DNA of 64,000 nucleotides from Methylobacterium sp. Leaf112 (GTDB taxonomy: Bacteria; Pseudomonadota; Alphaproteobacteria; Rhizobiales; Beijerinckiaceae): the NCBI RefSeq assembly GCF_001423295.1, contig NZ_LMNG01000001.1, positions 186,829 through 250,828 on the forward strand, given 5' to 3'. Under the pieces are notes generated by a model. It was not told the origin of the DNA and did no database searches. It saw nothing but the letters and a program-made list of their open reading frames with translations. Each line of letters begins with the position of its first letter. Within the stretch, counting starts at the first letter, position 1. Below, one piece after another: positions 52,690 through 62,017 of this stretch. Position numbers and translations under genes: made by a program.

Positions 52690-54465
52690 ATGGCTGCTGA
52701 AGCATCCGGCGCTGCCGGCGAACTCGTCCAGGTCGTCGCGCTCCTGGCGGCGGGCGTGATCGCCGTCCCGCTGTTCAAGCGCATCGGTCTCGGCTCCGTC
52801 CTCGGTTACCTCGTGGCGGGGTTGTGCATCGGCCCGTTCGGCCTCGGCCTGTTCACGGACGCGCACGCGATCCTGCACGTGGCCGAACTCGGCGTGGTGA
52901 TGTTCCTGTTCCTCATCGGCCTGGAGATGGAGCCGTCGCGGCTCTGGGGCATGCGGCGCGAGATCTTCGGCCTCGGGCTGGCGCAGGTCGGAGCCTGCAT
53001 CGCAGCCCTGACCCTCGTCGGCCTCGCCCTGGGCTTGTCCCCGGCCGTGGCGTTCGTGGCCGGGACCGGCTTCGTGCTGACGTCGACGGCCATCGTCATG
53101 CAGCTCCTCGAAGAGCGCGGGTCCCTTTCGACCCCGAAGGGACAGCGCATCGTCGCGATCCTGCTGCTGGAGGATCTCGCCATCGTGCCCCTCCTCGCCA
53201 TCGTCGCGTTCCTCGCGCCGGGCGGCGCAGCGGCGAGTACGGCCGACCGGGCCTACGCCATCGGCCTCGCGCTCCTGTCCGTGGCCGCCCTGGTCGCGGC
53301 GGGACGCTGGCTGCTCAATCCGATGTTCCGCCTGCTGGCGGCGTCGAAGGCGCGGGAGGTGATGACCGCGGCGGCGCTGCTCGTCGTGCTCGGCTCGGCG
53401 CTGGCCATGCAGTTCGGCGGACTGTCCATGGCCATGGGCGCGTTCCTGGCCGGGGTGCTGCTCTCGGAATCGAGTTTCCGGCATCAGCTGGAGGCCGATG
53501 TCGAGCCGTTCCGCGGCATCCTGCTCGGCCTGTTCTTCCTCGGCGTCGGCATGTCCCTCGATCTCACCGTGATCGGGGCGAACTGGGCGCTCATCCTGAC
53601 GGGCGTCGCCGCCTACATGGTGGTGAAGAGCGTCGTCATCTACGGGATCGCGCGTCTCCTGCGGGCGTCCCACGCCGAGGGCGTCGAGCGGGCGGCCCTG
53701 ATGGCGCAGGGCGGCGAGTTCGCCTTCGTGCTGTACGCCGCCGCCGCGGGCGTCGGGATCATCGACGGCACCACCAACGCGATCCTGACCGCGACCGTCA
53801 TCCTCTCCATGGCGCTCACCCCCCTGATGGTGATCGCCTACGACCGCCTCGGACCGAAAGCGTCCGTATCGACGGACGGCGTCGAGGTTCCGGAGAACCT
53901 CGTCGGCAGCGCCCTGATCATCGGGTTCGGGCGCTTCGGGCAGGTCGTCAGCCAGCCGTTGATCTCGCGGGGGTGCTCCGTCTCCATCATCGACACCGAT
54001 CCCGCGCAGATCCGCGTGGCCGAGGCGTTCGGGTTCAAGGTCTATTACGGCGATGGGACACGCCTCGACATCCTGCATGCGGCGGGCGCCGCGACCGCGC
54101 GGACGATCCTGATCTGCATCGACGACCGCGACGCCGCCAAGCGGATCGCCGCGATCGCGCGGGCCGAATTCCCCCTGGTTCCGGTCCTTGCCCGGGCCCG
54201 GGATCGCGAGCACGCCATCGCGCTCATCCAGGCGGGCGTCGCGTATCAGCTCCGGGAGACGTTCGAATCGGCCCTGGCTTTCGGCGAGCAGGCCCTGCTC
54301 ACCATCGGCGACGATCCGGACGCCGCGCACGCGGTCATGGCCGAAGTCCGCCGCCGGGACGTGGAGCGCCTCGACCTGGAAACGGTGGGCGGCCTCTACG
54401 CCGGACGCGACCTGATCCAGGGGAACTCGCACCACGCGCCGAAGGCCCCCGGCGATTCTCCGTAA
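52690..54465 (+). CDS. Kef-type K+/H+ antiporter with TrkA-N domain
   Basis: A 591-residue protein. Twelve-helix CPA2 antiporter domain to about residue 385: GSVLGYLVAGLCIGPFGLGL, GVVMFLFLIGLEMEPSRLWG, FVLTSTAIVMQLLEERGSLS, AILLLEDLAIVPLLAIVAFL. TrkA-N from about 405: SALIIGFGRFGQVVSQPLIS then VYYGDGTRLDILHAAGA. KefB/KefC transporters are opened by glutathione adducts to acidify the cell during electrophile attack, and the GLEMEPSRLW stretch is typical of that branch. With pirin and an esterase next to it, a role in detoxification of reactive compounds is a reasonable inference. Start ATG 52690. Confidence 0.92.
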   Translation: MAAEASGAAGELVQVVALLAAGVIAVPLFKRIGLGSVLGYLVAGLCIGPFGLGLFTDAHAILHVAELGVVMFLFLIGLEMEPSRLWGMRREIFGLGLAQVGACIAALTLVGLALGLSPAVAFVAGTGFVLTSTAIVMQLLEERGSLSTPKGQRIVAILLLEDLAIVPLLAIVAFLAPGGAAASTADRAYAIGLALLSVAALVAAGRWLLNPMFRLLAASKAREVMTAAALLVVLGSALAMQFGGLSMAMGAFLAGVLLSESSFRHQLEADVEPFRGILLGLFFLGVGMSLDLTVIGANWALILTGVAAYMVVKSVVIYGIARLLRASHAEGVERAALMAQGGEFAFVLYAAAAGVGIIDGTTNAILTATVILSMALTPLMVIAYDRLGPKASVSTDGVEVPENLVGSALIIGFGRFGQVVSQPLISRGCSVSIIDTDPAQIRVAEAFGFKVYYGDGTRLDILHAAGAATARTILICIDDRDAAKRIAAIARAEFPLVPVLARARDREHAIALIQAGVAYQLRETFESALAFGEQALLTIGDDPDAAHAVMAEVRRRDVERLDLETVGGLYAGRDLIQGNSHHAPKAPGDSP

Positions 54466-54612
54466 GGGATGCGCGCGAGGAACAGGGCTCGTTCGCCGCG
54501 TCGGCATACCTCCTCGCTGGGACGAGGCGCCGTCGCATGGCCGGCGCCACGTGCCGAGATCCGCCGCCGCCGTCACCGGGCGCTTTGCCCGGGAAGCCGA
54601 GGGGCGGAATCG

Positions 54613-54972
54613 TCAGGGCCGCCCGCCGAGACTCCCGGCGCGCGCCGAGACCCGGGTCAGCGCCATCGCCATCGCCACGCCGAACCCCCCTCCGGCGCCC
54701 TTCACGAGGAAGTCGCCCATCCGGCCATGCCGTGTCGCCTCGATCATCTGGAGAGCCTCCAGCCCGGCTCCCGCCAGGGTGACTAGAGCCAGGACCTCCC
54801 AGCGTCGCTGCGGGTATCCGTAGGCGAACAGGAAGCCGAGGGCGGCGAACGCGCCGAACCGCTCCACGCCGACGGGCGCGCCGCTCACCGGCCGCAGCCC
54901 GATGGGGGCCAGGGTCGCGAAGATCAGAGCGGCCAGGAGAAGCCATGCGAGGGGCCGGGCGAGGTTCGTCAT
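54613..54972 (-). CDS. VanZ-like small membrane protein
   Basis: A 119-residue protein with three or four hydrophobic helices: PLAWLLLAALIFATLAPIGL, FGAFAALGFLFAYGYPQRRW, VLALVTLAGAGLEALQMIEA, and GAGGGFGVAMAMALTRVS. The EALQMIEATRHGRMGDFLVK stretch is the VanZ-like hallmark. Function outside teicoplanin resistance is unknown. Start ATG 54972 (MTNLARPLAW); upstream residues in frame are not protein-like. It converges with the Kef-type gene. Confidence 0.82.
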   Translation of the reverse strand: MTNLARPLAWLLLAALIFATLAPIGLRPVSGAPVGVERFGAFAALGFLFAYGYPQRRWEVLALVTLAGAGLEALQMIEATRHGRMGDFLVKGAGGGFGVAMAMALTRVSARAGSLGGRP

Positions 54973-55222
54973 GGCAGCCGGTGTGCAGGGCCAGCTTGGC
55001 GGCACTGAGGCGGATATGACGGTTCGGTGAAGGGCACGGGTTCGCGACGCCGGAGCAAGGGGTTGAAGGTCTTGGTGGAGGGAATGCCGGTCGGTCCGAG
55101 ACAGAGACCGGACGATGCGGGAAAGCCTCGTTGCCGTTTCCGGGAAGCTCACTTCGGTGCAGGGATGCGGAAGAGGCGTTTGGTCGTAGCCCATCGAAAC
55201 GCACGGATCGTGAATTTTCCCT

Positions 55223-56128
55223 ATGGAACTGCGTCATCTGCGCTACTTCGTGGCCGTGGCCGAACATCTCAGCTTCACGGCGGCTGCCGAGAGTCTCGGC
55301 GTCGCGCAGCCGCCGTTGAGCCAGCAGATCAAGGATCTCGAGGCCGAGATCGGGACCGAGCTGTTCGAGCGCACGACGCGCCGCGTCTCCTTGACGCCCG
55401 CCGGCCAGGACTTCCGAATCGAAGCCCTCGCCATTCTGGCGAAGGCCGGCGAGGCCATGGGCCGGGCGCGGGCCATCGGCGCCGGCACGGCCGGCATCAT
55501 CAATGTGGGGCTGACGGGCTCGATGCTGGCCGGGCCCCTGGGCGCCTCGATCCGCGTGTTCGCGGAACGCTATCCCGACGTCGATCTGCGGATCCACGAG
55601 ATGTCGCCCGACCGGCAGATCGCGGCCCTGAGGACCGGGCGGACCGATGTCAGCTTCCTGCGCTGCCCGCCGCGGGACCTGGATCTCGTCAGCGAACTGG
55701 CCTGGGAGGAGACCGTCCGCCTCGTCCTGCCGAGGGGGCATCGGCTCGCGACGGAGACGATCGCCCTGGCGGACCTCGCGGCGGAGAACTTCGTCTTCCT
55801 GCGGCTCCAAGATTCGCTGTTCGCCAAGTACCTCTGGACCTGCTGCGTTGAGGCGGGCTTCACGCCCCGGATCTCGCATCAGGTGGTCGAGGCCGCGTCC
55901 CTGACCAGTCTCGTGGCGGCGGGGCTGGGCCTCGCCATCATTCCGGAATTCGTCGCGCGGCTGGCGCACCGGGACGTCGTCTATCGACCGATCGCCGGAC
56001 GGCCGATCCGGGCCAACGTGCACGCCCTGTGGACGAAGGCACGGGCGCCCCTGATCGAGAACTTCATCGCCCTGGTGCGTCTCGGCAGCGTGCGGTTCGC
56101 GGAGGAGATCCGGACCGGCGCGCGGTGA
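55223..56128 (+). CDS. LysR-family regulator, catabolic type
   Basis: A 301-residue regulator: HTH at residues 1-60 (MELRHLRYFVAVAEHLSFTA, AAESLGVAQPPLSQQIKDLE), then the effector domain (GIINVGLTGSMLAGPLGASI; GRTDVSFLRCPPRDLDLVSE). The ELRHLRYFVAVAEHLSF start is typical of CatR/BenM-like regulators of aromatic or acid catabolism, whose usual effector is a small organic acid. It is not next to a catabolic operon: neighbours are VanZ-like and an L,D-transpeptidase. Start ATG 55223. Confidence 0.9.
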   Translation: MELRHLRYFVAVAEHLSFTAAAESLGVAQPPLSQQIKDLEAEIGTELFERTTRRVSLTPAGQDFRIEALAILAKAGEAMGRARAIGAGTAGIINVGLTGSMLAGPLGASIRVFAERYPDVDLRIHEMSPDRQIAALRTGRTDVSFLRCPPRDLDLVSELAWEETVRLVLPRGHRLATETIALADLAAENFVFLRLQDSLFAKYLWTCCVEAGFTPRISHQVVEAASLTSLVAAGLGLAIIPEFVARLAHRDVVYRPIAGRPIRANVHALWTKARAPLIENFIALVRLGSVRFAEEIRTGAR

Positions 56129-56179
56129 GTGCGGTCACCCCTGCGCTCACCGGTGACGTTCGCGCGTGCGCGGGGAATC

Positions 56180-57853
56180 CTATCGGGCGGGTGAAGCGGC
56201 GAACGGGATCGATCCGGGCGGGATCGGGCCCGGTGGAACGGGACCGGTGGGCAGAGCGGGCGCGACCTTCGGCGGCGCAACCTTGGGCGTCGCCCTCCTC
56301 ACCAGTCCCGCCTGGGGCGACACGATTCCGGCGGCGGCCGGCTTGATGGTTCGGCCCGTCGGGCGCGGCGTGATCGAGCCCGTGGTCGCCACCTCGGGCA
56401 TCGGTACCGCCGGGCTGTCGATGCCGTAGATGTCGTCGCGGAAATGCGCGCGGCCGTCCGGCGTCGCGTAGCCCGTGAGGTACACGAAGGTCACGGGGAT
56501 CTGTTTCGGCAGCTTGATGTCGAGGCGCTCGTTGGTGGCGATGTGGCTCTCGATCTCCATGGGGCCCCAGGTCGAGGCGCCGCCGTTCGGGCCGGGGGTG
56601 CCCTCGAGCAGCCAGCCGGCCAGTTCCTTCACCTGCGCCACCCGCACGCAGCCGTGGGAGTGGAACCGCACCTCGCGGGCGAACAGGGATTTCGAGGGCG
56701 TGTCGTGCATGTAGACCGCCTGTTTGTTCGGCATGTCGATGCGGACCTGGCCGAGGGAATTGTCGAGGCCGGAATCCTGCCGCAGGGTGTAGTTCGCCGC
56801 CTTCTCGCTGGCCCAGTCTAGGGTGGTCGGATCGACCTCCACGCCGCCGGGGCCGAGGATGCGGATGCGCTCGCGGGCGAGGTACCCGGGGTCTTTCCGC
56901 ATCTTCGGGATGATCTCTTTCTTGATGATCGAGACCGGCAGGGTCCAGGTCGGGTTGAGGTTCACGTCGGTGATGCGGGCCTCGATGCGCGGCGTCGCCT
57001 TGTCGGGCTTGCCGACCACGGCGACGTACCGGCGCACCACGACGCCGCGCTCCACCGCCTCGACGGTGGCGGAGGGGATGTTCACCACCACGTAGCGGTC
57101 GCCGAAGGCGAAGGTCGACCCGATCTGCCGGGCGGCCGACGCGGCGAGCTGGCGCTGGCGGGTGGCCGCCGGCACGTTGAGCGCCGCCACGGTCTGGCGG
57201 CCGATGAGGCCGGTCTCGGGCAGGCCGTGCCGGGCCTGGAAGCTCTTCACCGCCGCCACTAGGGGCGCATCGAGGAGGTCCGAGGCCGGCGCGTCGGCGG
57301 GCAGATCGCCGACCAGCGCGAGGTGCTTCCGGAGGGCGAGAATCGCCGGATCGCGGGCCCCGGCCTTGACCACGAGGCCCGGCGGCAGGCTCGCCCACCC
57401 GCCGGCATCCGCCATGGCCTGATAGCGATCGGCCATCTTCAGGGTGTCGAGGAAGGTGGCGGGGCTGAGCGTGGGCACCGGATCGGCCGAGACGCGGGCG
57501 ACCACGAGGGGTGGCAACTCGCGCGACTTCTTGGGCGCCGCCTCCTTCGAAGCCGCCTCCTTGGCCAGGGTCCCGGCATCCGGCGTGCCCACCGGTACGA
57601 TGGCCTGCACGGCCGGCGTGGCCGGGGCCGAAGCCGCCAGGGGATCGAGGCGCGGGGCCTCGTTCGTCGAGGCTTCGCTCTTGGGAGTCTCGCTTCTGGC
57701 CGGCTCGGCCTTGATCCTGGGCTTCGCGAGCGGCTTCGACGGAACGGGTTTCGGCGGCACGGGCGCGTCCTGCGCCATCGCCCCCGTGGCGGCGGCGAGG
57801 GCCGACAGGCTTGCGCACAGGGCGGTAACGAAGAGAACGTGGCGCGAAAGCAT
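56180..57853 (-). CDS. L,D-transpeptidase, YkuD-domain (YcbB-like)
   Basis: A 557-residue exported enzyme. Signal peptide MLSRHVLFVTALCASLSALA to about residue 27 (AMAQ), a proline/alanine-rich linker (residues 28-110), a peptidoglycan-binding domain (AVKSFQARHGLPETGLIGRQ), and a YkuD catalytic domain ending in EVRFHSHGCVRVAQVKELAG, with the catalytic Cys and His of SHGCVR. It forms 3-3 cross-links in peptidoglycan or attaches proteins to it. A long proline-rich C-terminal tail (residues about 500-557, PPKVAPALPTGPVPPGPIPP) is unusual for the family. It converges with the LysR gene and diverges from the SDR gene. Confidence 0.9.
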   Translation of the reverse strand: MLSRHVLFVTALCASLSALAAATGAMAQDAPVPPKPVPSKPLAKPRIKAEPARSETPKSEASTNEAPRLDPLAASAPATPAVQAIVPVGTPDAGTLAKEAASKEAAPKKSRELPPLVVARVSADPVPTLSPATFLDTLKMADRYQAMADAGGWASLPPGLVVKAGARDPAILALRKHLALVGDLPADAPASDLLDAPLVAAVKSFQARHGLPETGLIGRQTVAALNVPAATRQRQLAASAARQIGSTFAFGDRYVVVNIPSATVEAVERGVVVRRYVAVVGKPDKATPRIEARITDVNLNPTWTLPVSIIKKEIIPKMRKDPGYLARERIRILGPGGVEVDPTTLDWASEKAANYTLRQDSGLDNSLGQVRIDMPNKQAVYMHDTPSKSLFAREVRFHSHGCVRVAQVKELAGWLLEGTPGPNGGASTWGPMEIESHIATNERLDIKLPKQIPVTFVYLTGYATPDGRAHFRDDIYGIDSPAVPMPEVATTGSITPRPTGRTIKPAAAGIVSPQAGLVRRATPKVAPPKVAPALPTGPVPPGPIPPGSIPFAASPAR

Positions 57854-57960
57854 CGCGGATCCCCGAAGCGACTATCGTCCACGACCATGCGGCGCGAGGG
57901 TTACCAATCCCCTGCCGTGCCGGCCGCGCCCGTGACGCCTCCACCCACCCGCCCTACCTC

Positions 57961-58872
57961 ATGGGCGAAACCGCACATGGGGAGACGGGCATGCAGGCGA
58001 GCGACGCTCGGGTCGGCCGGGGTTCAGGGGAGCATCCGGCCCTTCGCGCGGGCGGCACCGCCGTCGTCACCGGAGCGGCGAGCGGGATCGGCCTCGCCGC
58101 CGCCACGCGCTTCGCCGCCGCCGGCATGGCCGTGTGGCTCGCGGATCTGCCCGGTGACGCCCTCGAGGGCGCGCGCGCCACGGTGGCGGCGGCCGCCCCG
58201 GGGAGCGCCCCGATCCGGGCGCTCGCGACGGATGTGGGCGACCGGCACGCCGTGGAGGCCCTGCGGGACGTGGCCTCGGCCGAGGGACCGCCGGCCCTCG
58301 TCCTGCTCAACGCGGGCATCGAGGCGGGCGGCACCCTGTTCTCGGACGCCGACACCTGGCGGCGCATCCTCGACACCAACCTGTGGGGCGTGATCAACGG
58401 CCTCCACGCCTTCGCGCCGGCGATGATCGACGGGCCCGAGCCCGGCGCCATCGTGGTTACCGGCTCGAAGCAGGGCATCACCACGCCGCCCGGCAACACG
58501 CCCTACAACGTGTCGAAGGCGGGCGTGAAGGCGGTGACGGAGGCCCTCGCGCACGACCTGCGGAACCGCACGGGCGCGCAGGTCAGCGCCCATCTGCTCA
58601 TCCCGGGCTTCGTCTATACGGGCCTGACCCGGGCCCGCGGCGTGGCCGAGAAGCCGGCGGGCGCCTGGACGCCGGAGGAGACCGTGGATTTCCTCCTCGC
58701 CGGGATGGCGCGCAGCGACTTCTACATCCTGTGTCCGGACAACGAGACCACCCGCGCGCAGGACGAGAAGCGCATCGCCTGGGCCGCCGGCGACCTCATC
58801 GAAAACCGCCCGGCCCTGTCGCGCTGGCACCCGGATTTCTCGGAGGCGTTCGCGGCATTCATGAAGACGTAG
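57961..58872 (+). CDS. Short-chain dehydrogenase/reductase
   Basis: A 303-residue NAD(P)-dependent enzyme: cofactor motif AVVTGAASGIGLAAATRFAA, structural LLNAGIEAGG, active site with Ser of IVVTGSKQGI and Tyr/Lys of TPYNVSKAGVKAVTEAL. Substrate cannot be told. The first ~30 residues (GETAHGETGMQASDARVGRG) are polar and the real start could be ATG 57991 (MQASDARVG). It lies before zwf on the same strand, 130 nt away. Confidence 0.88.
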   Translation: MGETAHGETGMQASDARVGRGSGEHPALRAGGTAVVTGAASGIGLAAATRFAAAGMAVWLADLPGDALEGARATVAAAAPGSAPIRALATDVGDRHAVEALRDVASAEGPPALVLLNAGIEAGGTLFSDADTWRRILDTNLWGVINGLHAFAPAMIDGPEPGAIVVTGSKQGITTPPGNTPYNVSKAGVKAVTEALAHDLRNRTGAQVSAHLLIPGFVYTGLTRARGVAEKPAGAWTPEETVDFLLAGMARSDFYILCPDNETTRAQDEKRIAWAAGDLIENRPALSRWHPDFSEAFAAFMKT

Positions 58873-59002
58873 GCCCCCGGACATCGGGGAGCGCCCGCTG
58901 GCGAAGCTCTTGCTTGCGGTCTAAGCCTTGCGCCACGCTCCGTGGGTGGCCGGGCAGGCCCGGCCCCGCGGACCCCGTGCGAACCGAACCCGGGAGCCGC
59001 CC

Positions 59003-60481
59003 TTGGCCACCATCATCCCCGTCGCCTCCTTCGATTGCGTCGTGTTCGGCGCCACCGGCGACCTGACCACGCGCAAGCTCCTGCCGGCGCTCTACTATCG
59101 GTTCAAGGACGGGCAGATCCCCGGCACCAGCCGGATCATCGGCGCCTCGCGCTCGGAGATGAGCGCCGAGGCGTTCCGCGAGCGGGCGCGCGACGCCATC
59201 AAGCGCTTCGTACCGGCCGCCGATGTAGCCGAGGACAGGCTGTCCGCGTTCCTCGACCACCTCGACTACGTCGCCGTGGACGGGGCCGGCGACGACGGCT
59301 GGGAGGATCTCGCCGCCAAGCTCGCCGAGCGGCCCGATCAGGTGCGGCCCTACTACCTCGCCACCTCGCCCGACCTCTACGGCTCCATCTGCCGGAACCT
59401 CGCCGCCCATGGGCTCATCGGCGAGAAGTCGCGGGTGGTGCTGGAAAAGCCCATCGGCAAGGACCTCAAATCGGCCCGCGCCATCAACGACGCCGTCGGC
59501 GAGGTGTTTCCCGAGGAGCAGATCTTCCGCATCGACCACTACCTTGGCAAGGAGACGGTCCAGAACCTGCTGGCCCTGCGCTTCGCCAACACCATCTTCG
59601 AGCGCCTGTGGACGGCCGACGTCATCGATCACGTCCAGATCACGGTGGGCGAGACCGTCGGCGTCGAGGGGCGGGCCGGGTACTACGACACCTCGGGCGC
59701 CCTGCGCGACATGGTGCAGAACCACATGCTCCAGCTCCTCTGCCTCATGGCGATGGAGAGCCCGCTGTCGCTCGACGCCAACTCCGTGCGCGACGAGAAG
59801 CTCAAGGTGCTGCGCGCCCTCAAACCCATCACCCCCCACGACGTGCAGACCGTGACCGTGCGCGGGCAGTACGGGGCCGGCGCCGTGGCGGGCCAGCCGG
59901 TGGAGAGCTACCGCACGGATCTCGGCGGCGACGCCCAGAGCCGGACGGAGACCTTCGTCGCCCTGAAGCTCGAGGTGCAGTCCTGGCGCTGGGCCGGGGT
60001 GCCGTTCTACCTCCGCACCGGCAAGCGGCTGCCCCAGAAGCTGTCCGAGATCGTGGTGCAGTTCCGCGCCTCGCCGTTCTCGATCTTCCCCACGGAGGCG
60101 TTCGGGCGCGAGCCCAACCGCCTCGTCATCCGGCTCCAGCCGGAGGAGGGGATCAAGCTCGAGGTGATGACGAAGGATCCCGGTCCCGGCGGCATGCGCC
60201 TCAGGCCCACCAACCTCGACATCTCCTTCGAAGAAACCTTCAAGCAGCGCTACCCGGATGCCTACGAGCGCCTGCTCATGGACGTGGTGCGCGGCAACGC
60301 CACCCTGTTCATGCGCCGCGACGAGGTCGAGGTCGCCTGGGCCTGGGCCGATTCCCTGCTCAAGGCCTGGGCCGACCGGCCCGAGCCGCCCCGTCCCTAT
60401 CCGGCCGGAAGCTGGGGGCCGACGGCCGCCATCGCCCTGATCGAGCGAGACGGGCGCACGTGGCACGAAGAAGTGCGATGA
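59003..60481 (+). CDS. zwf: Glucose-6-phosphate 1-dehydrogenase
   Basis: A 492-residue enzyme making 6-phosphogluconolactone and NAD(P)H. Rossmann motif CVVFGATGDLTTRKLLPALY; active site RIDHYLGKETVQNLLALRFA with the catalytic His; KPIGKDLKSARAINDAVGEV; C-terminal DVVRGNATLFMRRDEVEVAW. Start is TTG 59003 after GGGAGCCGCCC; an ATG at 58928 would add 25 arginine/proline-rich residues. No pgl, gnd or edd follows, which is unusual since zwf is often clustered with them. A hairpin with a 10-bp stem lies downstream. Confidence 0.95.
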   Translation: MATIIPVASFDCVVFGATGDLTTRKLLPALYYRFKDGQIPGTSRIIGASRSEMSAEAFRERARDAIKRFVPAADVAEDRLSAFLDHLDYVAVDGAGDDGWEDLAAKLAERPDQVRPYYLATSPDLYGSICRNLAAHGLIGEKSRVVLEKPIGKDLKSARAINDAVGEVFPEEQIFRIDHYLGKETVQNLLALRFANTIFERLWTADVIDHVQITVGETVGVEGRAGYYDTSGALRDMVQNHMLQLLCLMAMESPLSLDANSVRDEKLKVLRALKPITPHDVQTVTVRGQYGAGAVAGQPVESYRTDLGGDAQSRTETFVALKLEVQSWRWAGVPFYLRTGKRLPQKLSEIVVQFRASPFSIFPTEAFGREPNRLVIRLQPEEGIKLEVMTKDPGPGGMRLRPTNLDISFEETFKQRYPDAYERLLMDVVRGNATLFMRRDEVEVAWAWADSLLKAWADRPEPPRPYPAGSWGPTAAIALIERDGRTWHEEVR

Positions 60482-60508
60482 AGAGATAGGAGAGCACCCC
60501 TATTTGAA

Positions 60509-60538
60509 CCGCCTGTCCCTCGACACTTGGACAGGCGG
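60509..60538 (+). terminator. Hairpin downstream of zwf
   Basis: CCGCCTGTCC (60509-60518) pairs perfectly with GGACAGGCGG (60529-60538) around a 10-nt loop. No T-run follows at once; an AT-rich region with the GntR promoter begins about 10 nt later. Confidence 0.7.
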
Positions 60539-60587
60539 CTCCTAAAATGGGAAGTATAGGCCTTTCGACTTTTAGAATTGCTGACTG

Positions 60588-61259
60588 ATGAACAAGATCG
60601 AGCCGGGCATCGGCATCAACCGGCGTTATCTGCACGACGAGGTCGTCGATCGGATGCGCGATCTCATCCGCTCCGGTGAACTCGAGCCGCGCGCTCGTAT
60701 CAACGAGAGCGAATTGACCGAGCGCTTCGGCATCTCGCGCACCCCCTTGCGCGAGGCCATCAAGATCCTGGCGACGGAAGGTCTGCTCGAACTCCTCCCC
60801 AATCGCGGTGCGCGGGTGGCGAGCCTGTCGCAGTCCGAGATCGAGGAGATGATCGAGGTCATCGCCGGCCTGGAGGCCACGGCCGCCGATCTCGCCTGCC
60901 GCACCATCACCGACGAGGAGATCGCCGGCATTGAGGGCGATCACCGCGCCATGGTGGCCGCCTGGAAGGCCGGGGAGGAGGGGGCGTATTTCGGTCTCAA
61001 CCGCGCGATCCACGAGGCGATCATGGCGGCGAGCCGCAACGCGATCCTGGGTGGCCTCTACGCCAGCCTGTCGGGGCGTATCCAGCGCTCGCGCTACGCC
61101 GTGCACCAGACGGCGGAGCAATGGGCGCGGGCGGTGTCCGAGCACGAGCGGATGATCGAACTCCTGCATGCCCGCGACGGCGAGGCCCTGGCCCGGCTCG
61201 TGCGGGCTCATATCCGCGCCAAGACCCCGGTCATCGCCGAGAATTTCGGCGCGACCTGA
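60588..61259 (+). CDS. GntR-family regulator, FCD subgroup
   Basis: A 223-residue regulator: winged HTH at residues 14-78 (YLHDEVVDRMRDLIRSGELE, RINESELTERFGISRTPLRE) and an FCD effector domain of helices whose metal-binding His/Asp residues lie in VIAGLEATAADLACRT, FGLNRAIHEAIMAASRNAIL and VSEHERMIELLHARDGEALA. FCD regulators answer to organic acids such as lactate, pyruvate or glycolate. It converges with the second GntR gene, only 15 nt between stops, and follows the zwf hairpin. Start ATG 60588. Confidence 0.92.
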   Translation: MNKIEPGIGINRRYLHDEVVDRMRDLIRSGELEPRARINESELTERFGISRTPLREAIKILATEGLLELLPNRGARVASLSQSEIEEMIEVIAGLEATAADLACRTITDEEIAGIEGDHRAMVAAWKAGEEGAYFGLNRAIHEAIMAASRNAILGGLYASLSGRIQRSRYAVHQTAEQWARAVSEHERMIELLHARDGEALARLVRAHIRAKTPVIAENFGAT

Positions 61260-61274
61260 GCCCCGCTGCGCCGA

Positions 61275-61946
61275 TCACGCGGCGTCGTTGATCGCCCGCA
61301 GACTCGCGACGAGATCCGAGAATCGGTCGCCCTGCACGATCACGTGGGCGCGCAGCCGCTCCGCCGCGCCCGTCTCGTCGCCCGCCACGATGGCGGCCAC
61401 GATGGCTTCGTGTTCGGCGAGCGACTGCCCGAGGCGGTGACGCGCCCGAAGCTGCATCCGACGGAACGGCGCGAGGCGCCGATGCAGCAGCCGGGCCTGC
61501 TCGGCGAGGAACCCGTTGCGGCAGGCCTGATAGACCACCGTGTGGAACACGTAGTTCTCGTCGTAATAGCGCTCCGGATCCTGGGCCTCGGCCGCCGCCG
61601 CGCAGGCCGCGAGGGCCGCTTTGAGGGCCGCCTCGTCGGCCGGGATCAGGCGGCGCGCGGCGAGGCGTCCGCACGCGGCTTCGATCTCCGCCATGGTCTC
61701 GAACATGGCGATGAGAAGCTGCGGGTCGGGGGCGCTGACCAGCGCGCCGCGGCGCGGCTTGATCTCCACGAGTCCCGTCATCGCCAGCTGCAGCAGGGCC
61801 TCGCGGATCGGCGTGCGCGACACGCCGAAGCGTTCCGCCAGTTCCGTCTCGTCGAGGCGGGCGCCGATGGCGAGGCGGCCGTCGACGATCTCCGTCTCGA
61901 TGGTCTGGCGCAGGCGAAGGGACTGGTTCATGCGCTCGGGTTCCAT
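61275..61946 (-). CDS. GntR-family regulator, FCD subgroup, of the TRAP operon
   Basis: A 223-residue regulator of the same size and form as its convergent neighbour: HTH RLRQTIETEIVDGRLAIGAR, LDETELAERFGVSRTPIREA; FCD pieces EIEAACGRLAARRLIPADEA, YDENYVFHTVVYQACRNGFL and LAEHEAIVAAIVAGDETGAA. Start ATG 61946 (MEPERMNQSLRLR) after GAAGGA; ATG 61931 would shorten it by five residues. It is divergent from dctP, with three GTATA half-sites in the spacer, so it very likely controls the TRAP transporter. Confidence 0.92.
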   Translation of the reverse strand: MEPERMNQSLRLRQTIETEIVDGRLAIGARLDETELAERFGVSRTPIREALLQLAMTGLVEIKPRRGALVSAPDPQLLIAMFETMAEIEAACGRLAARRLIPADEAALKAALAACAAAAEAQDPERYYDENYVFHTVVYQACRNGFLAEQARLLHRRLAPFRRMQLRARHRLGQSLAEHEAIVAAIVAGDETGAAERLRAHVIVQGDRFSDLVASLRAINDAA

Positions 61947-62017
61947 CGGTCCGGTTCCTTCGCCGTGGGCCTGCCCTTCGCCGGGACGGTTACTGCTGTC
62001 TACCTTATGCAACCCGG

